A DNA stretch of 64,000 bases from Bacteroidales bacterium UBA2800 (GTDB lineage Bacteria; Bacteroidota; Bacteroidia; Bacteroidales; Paludibacteraceae). Below the pieces are notes generated by a model. It made no database searches. It worked only from the letters and a program-made list of their open reading frames with translations, and was not told the origin of the DNA. Location: NCBI GenBank assembly GCA_002351925.1, contig DEHM01000001.1, forward strand, positions 20,041 through 84,040, read 5' to 3'. This document shows, one piece after another, positions 56,405 through 63,717 of the stretch. The first letter of the stretch is position 1. Each line of letters begins with the position of its first letter. Position numbers and translations under genes: made by a program.

Positions 56405-57592
56405 CTTGCCCGGGCGTCCCTGACGCGACGGCTTGCGGTATTTTTCCTCTTGCGGGGCTTCGCCCAGCACTTCCGGCAGAGCCAACAGTTCGATATCTTT
56501 CTTCAGAAATTGCTCGATACGGTTCCAGTAGCGCGCATCTTCCGGCGTAACAAATGTCACAGCCTCTCCGCTATTCTCCGCACGCGCCGTACGACCGATA
56601 CGGTGCACATAATCCTCCGGATCATGCGGCACATCGTAGTTGATGACGAGCGGCACATCGGTCACGTCGATACCTCTTGACACCACATCGGTGGCCACCA
56701 GCACACCTACCTTCCCGTTTCGGAAATCCAGCATCACCTGGTCGCGTTCACACTGTTCCAGGTCGCTGTGCATTGCCCTTGCGTCGATCTTAAGCATACG
56801 CAGCGTACGCGCAAGTTCTTTCACTTTCTGCTTCTTGCCGGCAAAGAGAATCACTTTCTTCAGATCCTTGCCCTGTAGCATCAGTTGCACCATGCCGGGC
56901 TTCTGCGCCTCGTAGAGGTGCGCACACTGCTGATGTATCGTCTCCGGCGGACGCGAGACGGCTATCTGCACTTCCACCGGCTCATGCATAATCGCCTTCG
57001 CCATCTGACGAATCTTAGGCGGCATCGTCGCCGAGAACATGATGGTCTGACGGTCTTTGGGCAGCCGACGCACGATGGTCATGATATCGTCGTAGAAGCC
57101 CATATCCAGCATGCGGTCCGCCTCGTCGAGTATAAAATACTTTACGCCGGAGAAATCCACGTCGTAGATATTCATCTGCGCCAGCAGTCGTCCGGGCGTA
57201 GCAATCACGATGTCCGCACCTTTCTGCAGACCCGTCACCTGGTTGCCCCACGCGCCGTTATCCTTGCCGCCGTAGATAGCTACGCTCGAGAAGGGCACGT
57301 AGAACCCGAAGCCCTCCATCTGCTGGTCGATCTGCTGCGCCAACTCACGCGTCGGTGCCATGATAATGGCGTTCAGTTTATCGGGATCATGGTCGTCATA
57401 GGCCAGATTGGTCAGCAGCGGCAAGATGTATGCCGCTGTCTTGCCGGTACCGGTCTGCGCACACGAGATCACGTCGTGCCCTTCCAGTATCACCGGTATC
57501 GTCTTCTCCTGCACAGGGGTACACTCATCGAAATGCATGTCCCATAGTGCATCCAACACCTCGTCCGATAATGCTAACTCATCAAAATACAT
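56360..57592 (-). CDS. DEAD-box ATP-dependent RNA helicase (RhlE-like)
   Basis: A 410-residue RNA helicase with all core motifs: Q motif FDECTPVQEKTIP, AQTGTGKT (45-52), PTRELAQQ, GG, TPGRL, DEAD (156-159), SAT (187-189), ARAMHSDLEQCERDQVMLDFRNGKVGVLVATDVVSRGIDVTDVPLVINYDVPHDPEDYVHRIGRTARAENSG (given by region 56567-56786). A basic tail (PSRQGRPGKSSRPAKKFFRHKRR) would bind RNA. Probably aids ribosome assembly or mRNA turnover. Last gene of a minus-strand operon; its last 45 bases lie antisense to the end of tcdA. Confidence 0.93.
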   Translation of the reverse strand: MYFDELALSDEVLDALWDMHFDECTPVQEKTIPVILEGHDVISCAQTGTGKTAAYILPLLTNLAYDDHDPDKLNAIIMAPTRELAQQIDQQMEGFGFYVPFSSVAIYGGKDNGAWGNQVTGLQKGADIVIATPGRLLAQMNIYDVDFSGVKYFILDEADRMLDMGFYDDIMTIVRRLPKDRQTIMFSATMPPKIRQMAKAIMHEPVEVQIAVSRPPETIHQQCAHLYEAQKPGMVQLMLQGKDLKKVILFAGKKQKVKELARTLRMLKIDARAMHSDLEQCERDQVMLDFRNGKVGVLVATDVVSRGIDVTDVPLVINYDVPHDPEDYVHRIGRTARAENSGEAVTFVTPEDARYWNRIEQFLKKDIELLALPEVLGEAPQEEKYRKPSRQGRPGKSSRPAKKFFRHKRR

Positions 57593-59127
57593 TACTTCTC
57601 CCAGCCTTCAAACACCTCAGGTCCGTATACGTTATCCTCATCCTTGTCATGCAGCGGTGCCCATAGTTGCGCAAAGAACGGATTCTGTTTGGCTACTCGG
57701 TCCCAATGCCATGCTACTTGTTTCTCTTTCGGCTCGTGGGCATACGGGTACGGCATATCGTACGGTGACCAGTGTCCACCCAGCAGCACCAGACGCCTAC
57801 CGGCCTTGAAGGTGTTGCCGTTCGCGTCTTCCCATGTGTCATTGCCCAGATACTTGCCACCGCGGAAAGCCGCAGCTTTCTGCAGTTCCTTATCCGTCAG
57901 CTTATCCACATCCTTCGTCTCGTCATAACCGTGATCCAGCAGCACCGGCTTCTCACTCGGATGACTCACGTCAAAATGTTTCCAATCCGGTATCGCCTTA
58001 TACGCCTCCAGACTGCCGTAATACGCATGGATACGCTGCTCCACGTTGTGCTTAATCCACCACTGCGTACCGTGTTCCTTGCTGTTAGCCATAAACCACA
58101 TCGCAGCTTTCACGCAGTGCGGGAACAGTTTGGCGATACGTGTCTTGGCGGCAAACTTGATACCGCCGGGCAACGACTTGGCTTGAGCCATTGTCGCAAA
58201 ATAGTCCTTCACCGGCACATTGGCGCGGAAATGCAGATAGTCCTCCAGTTTGTCGCCGTCTATATACCACATACCGTGGAAGTTACGGGTGGTGAACCAG
58301 TTGGCATTGAATATCTGCTCCGGCCGCGGACAACCTATCGACTCCAACAGCAGGCACTCAAACTCATAGTTCGAGAGGCGATACTCCTTGCCCGAACCGA
58401 TATTGTAATAGTTGCGCCAGAAGGCATCAGGCACTTCCGGTCGGCACACCCGCTCCAGCAGACGACCGCTGTCTTCTACGGTAGCCCACTCCAGCACGCC
58501 GCGAATCGGCACATGGAACATAATAGGGTCGTAGTTCTTCAGGATAGCCGGATACAGTATACCCGATTGACGCAGACTCACCCAGGTCTTGATACCTGAG
58601 TCTGTAATGATACGTTCTGCCTGTGCCTTGGTCAATCCGTAATGGTCGTACGCCGACACACATATCGGGTCGCCGGCACGTCCCCAGTGGAGCGGCTCAC
58701 GACGGTCACCCATCTGCGCTACAGAACCTACGTACACCACCTTCGGCTGCTTCTCTTCCGGCTGCGCCAGCACCGCCTTCACGACATATTCCGCCGCGGT
58801 AATATTGGTGCGCAACGTTGCCTTCGGACGATAGTCCGCCTGCGGCGAGACCATACCGCCCACATGCAGCACGATGTCTGCTCCTGTCACGCCGCGAAGG
58901 ATGTCGTCGTACTTGGTCAGGTCGCCCCATACCACGTTGAGTGCTGCGTAGTTAGCCATCAGCGGCGCCAACAGCTCCTTGTTCTTCTTGCTCGGACGAG
59001 CCAGGATACGCAGTTCATACTGCTCGGGATAACGTAGTATCTCCATCATACCGGCATAACCCATCGTTCCCGTAGCGCCGGTCAGAAAGACAACTGTCTT
59101 CTTATTGTTCTTTTTATCGTTTGCCAT
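57592..59127 (-). CDS. NAD-dependent epimerase/dehydratase (extended SDR) with long C-terminal extension
   Basis: A 511-residue protein. The N-terminal half is an extended SDR: VVFLTGATGTMGYAGMMEIL (TGATGTMG at 16-23), DIVLHVGGMVSPQADYRP, VVYVGSVAQMGDR and the active site Y163-x3-K167 in YDHYGLTKAQAE. After about residue 310 comes an extension of about 200 residues with no domain I recognise (GTQWWIKHNVEQRIHAYYGSLEAYKAIPDWKHFD, LLGGHWSPYDMPYPYAHEPKEKQVAWHWD). Substrate unknown; a nucleotide-sugar or a steroid-like alcohol are both possible. The stop overlaps the DEAD-box start by one base. Confidence 0.85.
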   Translation of the reverse strand: MANDKKNNKKTVVFLTGATGTMGYAGMMEILRYPEQYELRILARPSKKNKELLAPLMANYAALNVVWGDLTKYDDILRGVTGADIVLHVGGMVSPQADYRPKATLRTNITAAEYVVKAVLAQPEEKQPKVVYVGSVAQMGDRREPLHWGRAGDPICVSAYDHYGLTKAQAERIITDSGIKTWVSLRQSGILYPAILKNYDPIMFHVPIRGVLEWATVEDSGRLLERVCRPEVPDAFWRNYYNIGSGKEYRLSNYEFECLLLESIGCPRPEQIFNANWFTTRNFHGMWYIDGDKLEDYLHFRANVPVKDYFATMAQAKSLPGGIKFAAKTRIAKLFPHCVKAAMWFMANSKEHGTQWWIKHNVEQRIHAYYGSLEAYKAIPDWKHFDVSHPSEKPVLLDHGYDETKDVDKLTDKELQKAAAFRGGKYLGNDTWEDANGNTFKAGRRLVLLGGHWSPYDMPYPYAHEPKEKQVAWHWDRVAKQNPFFAQLWAPLHDKDEDNVYGPEVFEGWEK

Positions 59128-59134
59128 AACTTGA

Positions 59135-60748
59135 TTATTTACTCTTTTTCATCCATCCGAACAAGCGCACAAACCGTTCGCGCATCTTGCGCCTTACTTC
59201 CTCGCGCCATTGTGCTTCCTCTTCCGCCTCATCGGTCATGTGGCGGTAGGTCGCCTCGGCATCCTTGTCGCTGATGACGAGCAGTTGGTCACCCAGTTGC
59301 AGCTCGCTCGCACCCGTAGGCACAAAGAAATCCTCTCCACGACGCACCATGATGATGAGCGTACGGGGCGGGATATTCAGTTGACGTAAAGTATTGCCGT
59401 TGCTTAGTGTCTGCTCGGTCACCTCCACTTCGCGCGCCGACGACTGTATCTCTTCCGGCAGGTCCATGTCGAAGTACTCCAGCGAGCGCTCCTCGTCACG
59501 CGGTATATCCAGCCGCAACTTACGCGCCATCTGTGTTAGCGACGTACCCTGTACCAACAGCGAGACGATCGTACAGAGAAACACCACATTGAAGATCAGG
59601 TCGGCAAAAGGTACGCCGTACGCCTTGCACATAATGGCGAAGATAATCGGCACCGCACCTTTCAGTCCTACCCAACTCAACAACATCTTGTCCCGCTCGT
59701 GATACTGGCGGAAAGGCAGCATACAGAGCCATACAGCCAGCGGGCGGGAGATGAAGATCATCACGATGCTGATGATCAGACACGGCAGCCACACCTTGTA
59801 GCGCAGCAACTCGGTCGGCTCTACCATTAGACCCAACATCAGGAACATCACCAACTGGCTCAACCAGGCCAGGCCGCTGAAGAACGACCGCGTCTGACGC
59901 TTGCGGGTAAACTTGTTGTTCCCGATAATCAGTCCGCCCACATACACCGCCAGATAGGTATTTCCCTGCAGGTAATAGGTCATCGCGAAGATGAAGATAC
60001 AGGCCGTCAGAATCATGATGGGGTACAAAGCTTCGTTACCCAGTTTCACTCGTCGCATCAAGAGCACCAGCCCTTCGCCGAAAGCAAAGCCCAGCACGGT
60101 ACCCATCACTAGTTGCACGACAATCGTCTGCACTATCGGCAGCGCCGAGATATCTTCGGTCAGCCCCACTATCGTGTGGGTGTTCACCACCACTCCTATC
60201 AGCGTCGTCGTCAACACATAGGCCATCGGGTCGTTTGCGCCCGACTCCAACTCCAGCAGCGGACGCAGGTTATGTTTCAGCCCTATCCCGTTGGTACGCA
60301 GCACCGAGAACACACTGGCGCTGTCGGTACTCGACATCGTCGCTGCCATCAGCAGCGCCAGCCATATCGACACCGACGCTACCGCATTGATCCAGCCGAA
60401 GATATAGTAGATGATCACACCCGTGATGACGCAGGTCAGCAGCACGCCCAGCGTCGCCAGCGTGATACCCGGCGCCAACACCGATTTGATATCGCTCAGC
60501 TTCGTCTCCAGACCGCCGGTAAACAGGATGATACACATCGCCATCGTACCCAGTGCCTGCGCCGTACCCGTCTCTATCGTCACGCCGCTCATGCCGAAAA
60601 GCGCGGCCATGCTGTGCGAGCCGAAGAACATACCTACTGCCAGAAACAACAGCAAGGCCGGCACACCATACTTATAGCCGATCTTGTCCGCAAAAATACT
60701 GACGAAGAACAGCAGCGATAATATCAGGAGAACAAACTCAACTTGCAT
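59135..60748 (-). CDS. Potassium (cation)/proton antiporter, CPA1 type with TrkA-C domain
   Basis: A 537-residue membrane protein of the NhaP2/CvrA type. About 12-13 helices include KYGVPALLLFLAVGMFFGS, IILFTGGLETKLSDIK and AATMSSTDSASVFSVLRTNGIGLKHNLRPLLELESGANDPMAYVLTTTLIG; the SGANDP acid pair is the ion site of CPA antiporters. The cytoplasmic tail has a TrkA-C domain (about 430-500, LNIPPRTLIIMVRRGEDFFVPTGASELQLGDQLLVI), which binds a regulatory nucleotide. Probably exports K+ or Na+ in exchange for protons. Confidence 0.9.
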   Translation of the reverse strand: MQVEFVLLILSLLFFVSIFADKIGYKYGVPALLLFLAVGMFFGSHSMAALFGMSGVTIETGTAQALGTMAMCIILFTGGLETKLSDIKSVLAPGITLATLGVLLTCVITGVIIYYIFGWINAVASVSIWLALLMAATMSSTDSASVFSVLRTNGIGLKHNLRPLLELESGANDPMAYVLTTTLIGVVVNTHTIVGLTEDISALPIVQTIVVQLVMGTVLGFAFGEGLVLLMRRVKLGNEALYPIMILTACIFIFAMTYYLQGNTYLAVYVGGLIIGNNKFTRKRQTRSFFSGLAWLSQLVMFLMLGLMVEPTELLRYKVWLPCLIISIVMIFISRPLAVWLCMLPFRQYHERDKMLLSWVGLKGAVPIIFAIMCKAYGVPFADLIFNVVFLCTIVSLLVQGTSLTQMARKLRLDIPRDEERSLEYFDMDLPEEIQSSAREVEVTEQTLSNGNTLRQLNIPPRTLIIMVRRGEDFFVPTGASELQLGDQLLVISDKDAEATYRHMTDEAEEEAQWREEVRRKMRERFVRLFGWMKKSK

Positions 60749-60760
60749 CGTCCGGCTCTT

Positions 60761-61195
60761 TTACGGTTTTGCAGCTTTCTTACCTAAGAGAAACTCATCG
60801 ATGATACGTACTATCTCCTCCTTCGGATACAGTCCCTTGAGCAACATCGGCTTACCCTCTGCGGGGATGTACATCACCTGCGGGATACTGCTGATGCCGA
60901 ACACGTACGCCAGTTCGCGCTCGCGCTCCGTGTCCGCCTTGTAGAACACCACCTCGCCGCAGTAGGCCTGACTCAGTTCATCCATGATGGGCGCCAGACG
61001 CTTACACGGTCCGCACCAGGTCGTGTAGAAATCAATCACGCAAGGCTGGTTGCCTGCGTATTTCCACTCGCGGTTAGTCGTATAGTCGAACACACGCTGC
61101 TTAAACTGCTCGGTCGTCAGATAGACCACATCCTCCGCCCACAGGGGCAAAGTCATACAGGCCAGCAGCAGTATAGCGAAAAATCGTTTGATCAT
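60761..61195 (-). CDS. Exported thioredoxin-fold protein
   Basis: A 144-residue periplasmic thioredoxin-like protein. Signal peptide IKRFFAILLLACMTLPLWA before ED. The active site is WCGPC (C61 and C64) within CVIDFYTTWCGPCKRLAPIMDEL, and the cis-proline motif is GISSIPQVMYI. Likely reduces or isomerises disulfides in the envelope, or passes electrons to a partner. It lies 5 bases after the outer-membrane protein gene, in the same operon. Confidence 0.88.
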   Translation of the reverse strand: MIKRFFAILLLACMTLPLWAEDVVYLTTEQFKQRVFDYTTNREWKYAGNQPCVIDFYTTWCGPCKRLAPIMDELSQAYCGEVVFYKADTERERELAYVFGISSIPQVMYIPAEGKPMLLKGLYPKEEIVRIIDEFLLGKKAAKP

Positions 61196-61200
61196 AATCC

Positions 61201-61968
61201 TCAGAATTTATAGCTCAGGCTGATGTTCCAGCCCCACTCCCACATATGTTGTCCATCAATGCGCGGATGGCGCACCAGGTTATTCAGACCGAAGTCATAG
61301 CCCGACTCCAGACGATACCTATCCCACTCTATTCCGCCGCCGATGCCCCACTGTATATTCGCACGCACGAGCTCGTCGTCCAGTCGGTCGTACGGCTGAG
61401 TTGCTATCCCCTGCGCCTCTACCCACGTCTGCGTTGCGCCGCTCAGGTAGGTCGTCAGGTGGTCTTTCTGTGCCAGACCGATATGGAGTTGTGGACCGGT
61501 ATAGAAGAAGAGGTTCAGCTTTTTCCAAACGGGAATCATGTAGAAGCAGCGAACAGGTATCGTCAGGTTGTGTTCCGTCACGCGGTGCTGGATATACTCC
61601 ACTTGCGTCGTGTCGGTGCCTACACTGCGGAAATGTTGCTGATGCTTACCATAGGTAAGGCTGTACAGCAGACCCGTCTCAATCGTAAAATGCTCGGGCA
61701 GCACAAACGTGAACGTAGCGCCAATACGACCTCCATTCAGGTACATATCCGGGAAGTTCAAGCGCTTCGAGTGTTGCCAGTTCTGCACATATCCGACTTC
61801 CAGGCGATACTCCACCCGGAACTTGTACGGCTCTTCCACTTTTTGCTTGCGCGTAGGGTCGAAAAAACTATGGTCTGCCAGCTGCATCTCGGGCTTGCGC
61901 ACATCGTCCGCCAGCGCCCATGAAGCGCATACACACGCGAGCAGAACAACCGAAAATATCTTTTTCAT
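61201..61968 (-). CDS. Outer-membrane beta-barrel protein
   Basis: A 255-residue protein with signal peptide (KKIFSVVLLACVCASWALA) and alternating aromatic strands: YKFRVEYRLEVGYVQNW, MYLNGGRIGATFTFVLPEHFTIETGLLYSLTYG, LTIPVRCFYMIPVWKKLNLFFYTGPQLHIGLA, NIQWGIGGGIEWDRYRLESGYDFGLNNL and the C-terminal strand WGWNISLSYKF ending in phenylalanine, as BAM substrates do. Related to the PorT/OmpW-like barrels; no specific function. Start at 61968 excludes 31 upstream codons lying in the promoter and leader. Confidence 0.82.
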   Translation of the reverse strand: MKKIFSVVLLACVCASWALADDVRKPEMQLADHSFFDPTRKQKVEEPYKFRVEYRLEVGYVQNWQHSKRLNFPDMYLNGGRIGATFTFVLPEHFTIETGLLYSLTYGKHQQHFRSVGTDTTQVEYIQHRVTEHNLTIPVRCFYMIPVWKKLNLFFYTGPQLHIGLAQKDHLTTYLSGATQTWVEAQGIATQPYDRLDDELVRANIQWGIGGGIEWDRYRLESGYDFGLNNLVRHPRIDGQHMWEWGWNISLSYKF

Positions 61969-62005
61969 CGAGCTTATCATTACCTTTAATAAACAAATTA
62001 GGGTG

Positions 62006-62036
62006 CAAAAGTACAAAAAAAATTGCACATACACAA
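62006..62036 (-). promoter_or_regulatory. Promoter of the barrel-Trx-antiporter-epimerase-helicase operon
   Basis: Minus strand: -33 TTG (62036-62034), 20-nt spacer, -7 TACTTTTG (62013-62006). The leader is about 30 nt. Divergent from the tRNA-Glu promoter. Confidence 0.8.
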
Positions 62037-62053
62037 CTTTTTTGCAAAAAAAT

Positions 62054-62084
62054 TTGGTCATATCAAAAAAAAGCAGTACTTTTG
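62054..62084 (+). promoter_or_regulatory. Promoter of tRNA-Glu (and probably rpsT)
   Basis: Plus strand: -33 TTG (62054-62056), 20-nt spacer with A8, -7 TACTTTTG (62077-62084). Positions 62062-62095 are identical to the tRNA-Leu promoter on the other strand. Confidence 0.82.
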
Positions 62085-62090
62085 CACGCT

Positions 62091-62225
62091 TTTTCGTCAG
62101 ATACGCTCTGCATAGTCCCCCTCGGGAGGACTGCTAGCATAGCGATAGTCCGACCGAAGAGCGGAGGCCACGAGGACTCTAATGACGACTTGTCGTCAGT
62201 CCGCGTCCGAGTGTGCCGAACGCGA
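62091..62225 (+). other. Structured 135-nt leader upstream of tRNA-Glu, possible small RNA
   Basis: Between the promoter and the tRNA there is GC-rich sequence with several stems: AGTCC..GGACT around a CTCG loop (62114-62132), TGACGA-CTTG-TCGTCA (62183-62198), and an enclosing GCGGA (62161-62165)/TCCGC (62200-62204). No credible coding frame and no match I know. It may be a processed leader or an independent RNA. Confidence 0.4.
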
Positions 62226-62300
62226 GGTGCCATCGTATAACGGTTAGTACTCAAGATTTTCATTCTTGCAATAGGGGTTCGATTCCCCTTGGCACTACCA
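62226..62300 (+). tRNA. tRNA-Glu (anticodon TTC)
   Basis: Cloverleaf: acceptor GGTGCCA with TGGCACT (first pair G-T), D-arm TCGTATAACGGTTAGTAC, anticodon stem CAAGA/TCTTG with loop TTTTCAT (TTC), T-arm AGGGGTTCGATTCCCCT. The 3' CCA is encoded (62298-62300), unlike the tRNA-Leu of this window. Confidence 0.95.
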
Positions 62301-62365
62301 AAGACCTTCCCTAAAGTCAAGTCCGGAGGCCGATCCTCTCAAAGCCGAAGGATATTACTAAAACC

Positions 62366-62395
62366 CGCCCGCATGGTATCGACCGTATATGGGCG
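62366..62395 (+). promoter_or_regulatory. Leader hairpin upstream of rpsT
   Basis: CGCCC (62366-62370) pairs with GGGCG (62391-62395) and encloses GGT-ATCG-ACC (62374-62383). It ends 19 nt before the rpsT start codon. It could be a site for S20 autoregulation or a processing signal; this is inference. Confidence 0.4.
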
Positions 62396-62414
62396 ACAAA
62401 AAACAACAAACAAG

Positions 62415-62669
62415 ATGGCAAATCACAAATCATCTTTGAAGCGTATCCGCCAGACGGCCGCACGCAAAGAGCACAATCACTATTATGCAAAAACCGCACG
62501 CAACGCTGTGCGCGACCTGCGTAAGACCACCGACAAAGCTGCAGCTGCTGCTGCCCTGCCTAAGGTAAACTCGATGCTGGACAAACTGGCTAAGCGTCAC
62601 ATCATCCACGTCAACAAAGCTTCCAACCTCAAGTCGAAGCTGGCGCGCATGATCAACAAAATGGCGTAA
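62415..62669 (+). CDS. rpsT: 30S ribosomal protein bS20
   Basis: An 84-residue basic ribosomal protein: MANHKSSLKRIRQTAARKEHNHYY, then RNAVRDLRKTTDKAAAAAALPKVNSMLDKLAKRHIIHVNKASNLKSKLARMINKMA (given by region 62490-62666), the usual S20 pattern with the conserved NKASxxKSRL segment. It helps early 16S rRNA folding. The start is ATG at 62415 after an A-rich leader without a Shine-Dalgarno. No separate promoter is seen between tRNA-Glu and rpsT, so it probably reads through from the tRNA promoter. A terminator follows at 62706-62736. Confidence 0.95.
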   Translation: MANHKSSLKRIRQTAARKEHNHYYAKTARNAVRDLRKTTDKAAAAAALPKVNSMLDKLAKRHIIHVNKASNLKSKLARMINKMA

Positions 62670-62705
62670 GTCATAGGCGTAATAGATACGCAGTTAGGTC
62701 AAACG

Positions 62706-62736
62706 GAAGAATCACGAGAGTGGTTCTTCTTTTTTT
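62706..62736 (+). terminator. Terminator of rpsT
   Basis: GAAGAATCAC (62706-62715) pairs with GTGGTTCTTC (62720-62729), one G-T pair, GAGA loop, followed by a T-run. Classic intrinsic terminator. Confidence 0.9.
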
Positions 62737-62758
62737 CTGCACTTTTATGCACAATTAT

Positions 62759-62789
62759 TTGGACAATTCAAAAAAAAGTAGTATTTTTG
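62759..62789 (+). promoter_or_regulatory. Promoter of the AraC-family regulator
   Basis: -33 TTG (62759-62761), 20-nt spacer with A8, -7 TATTTTTG (62782-62789), 25 nt before the ATG. Confidence 0.8.
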
Positions 62790-62814
62790 CAGCGAATTTA
62801 GTACAATTATTAAG

Positions 62815-63660
62815 ATGAAAGAGAAAAATATCCCTATCGTCGACTGCCCGTACGGCGATTATATGATTGGTGATGCCAGCGGTAAACTGATGAATGAATA
62901 CGGACGCTATCCGTGTAAGATCAGTTGCGGTGTGTATGCTTTTTTGGCGCGGGGCACGGCGCGGGCTACTATCAATGTGACCGACTATGAGTTCCGCCAG
63001 AACGACGTGCTGCTGCTCGAACCCGGCAGTTTTCTCTTTATCCGCGAGTGCTCCGAAGACGCACTGGTCTATTGGGTTGTTTTCGGCAGTAAGTTCCTCG
63101 AGAAATATACGGTCAACAACCGCATGTCGCTCACCTCGCTGCAGCTCCATTCGCCAAAGATCAGCGTCAACGAGGAGCAGGCGCAGGTGCTCTGCTCGCT
63201 CTACGACACCCTGCTCAAGGCCCTCAATACCCGCCCGTCGATGCTCGACAGCGAGAAGATGGTACATATCTTCAACCTCCTGCAGCTCAGCTACGCCAAG
63301 TATGCGCACGAGCAGGACGAGTACCTCATCAAGCCCTTGGACCGCAAGACAGAGATCTACCAGGACTACTGCGACCTCGTGCTGAAGCATTACCAGGAGT
63401 GGCACCACGTCAGCCAATATGCCGATGCCATGCGTATCACCCTGCCGCACCTCTGCTCTACCATCAAGTCGGTGGGTCAGCGCACGGCAGGCGACATCAT
63501 CATCGAAGCCATACTGACCGACGCCAAGTCGCAACTCAAGATCACTACCCTCCAAATCAAGGAGATAGCGCTCAACCTGGGTTTCGACAATGTCGCTTTC
63601 TTCAATCGCTTCTTTAAGTCGCACGTCGGCCTCACGCCAAAAACGTATAGAAACTCCTAA
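62815..63660 (+). CDS. AraC-family transcriptional regulator
   Basis: A 281-residue regulator. The N-terminal part looks like a cupin-type sensor (CGVYAFLARGTARATINVTDYEFRQNDVLLLEPGSFLFI). The C-terminal 100 residues are the two-helix-turn-helix AraC DNA-binding domain: HHVSQYADAMRITLPHLCSTIKSVGQRTAGDIIIEAILTDAKSQLKITTLQIKEIALNLGFDNVAFFNRFFKSHVGLTPKTYRNS (given by region 63403-63657), with the IAxxLGFxxxxxFxRxFKxxxGxTPxxYR signature. The target is unknown. It has its own promoter and lies alone. Confidence 0.9.
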   Translation: MKEKNIPIVDCPYGDYMIGDASGKLMNEYGRYPCKISCGVYAFLARGTARATINVTDYEFRQNDVLLLEPGSFLFIRECSEDALVYWVVFGSKFLEKYTVNNRMSLTSLQLHSPKISVNEEQAQVLCSLYDTLLKALNTRPSMLDSEKMVHIFNLLQLSYAKYAHEQDEYLIKPLDRKTEIYQDYCDLVLKHYQEWHHVSQYADAMRITLPHLCSTIKSVGQRTAGDIIIEAILTDAKSQLKITTLQIKEIALNLGFDNVAFFNRFFKSHVGLTPKTYRNS

Positions 63661-63691
63661 ATCACAAATCAACAACCACAAATCACAAATA
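63661..63691 (+). repeat. Short AATCACAAAT-type repeats after the AraC gene
   Basis: The 31 nt after the stop consist of degenerate ATCACAA/ATCAACAA/CCACAA/ATCACAA copies. They again sit directly behind a stop codon, like the triplet repeats elsewhere in the window. Confidence 0.6.
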
Positions 63692-63717
63692 TAAAGGGCG
63701 CCGTTTAGCGTCCTTTA
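63692..63717. terminator. Hairpin overlapping the end of the dTDP-glucose dehydratase gene
   Basis: TAAAGGGCGC (63692-63701) pairs with GCGTCCTTTA (63708-63717), one G-T pair, 6-nt loop containing part of the minus-strand stop codon. Likely a shared terminator for the two convergent genes; T-tracts are weak. Confidence 0.6.

Noticed and set aside
62063..62320. An 85-codon minus-strand frame (with GNRTPIARMKILSTNRYTM)
   Set aside because: This is the antisense translation of tRNA-Glu and its leader, a common spurious annotation.
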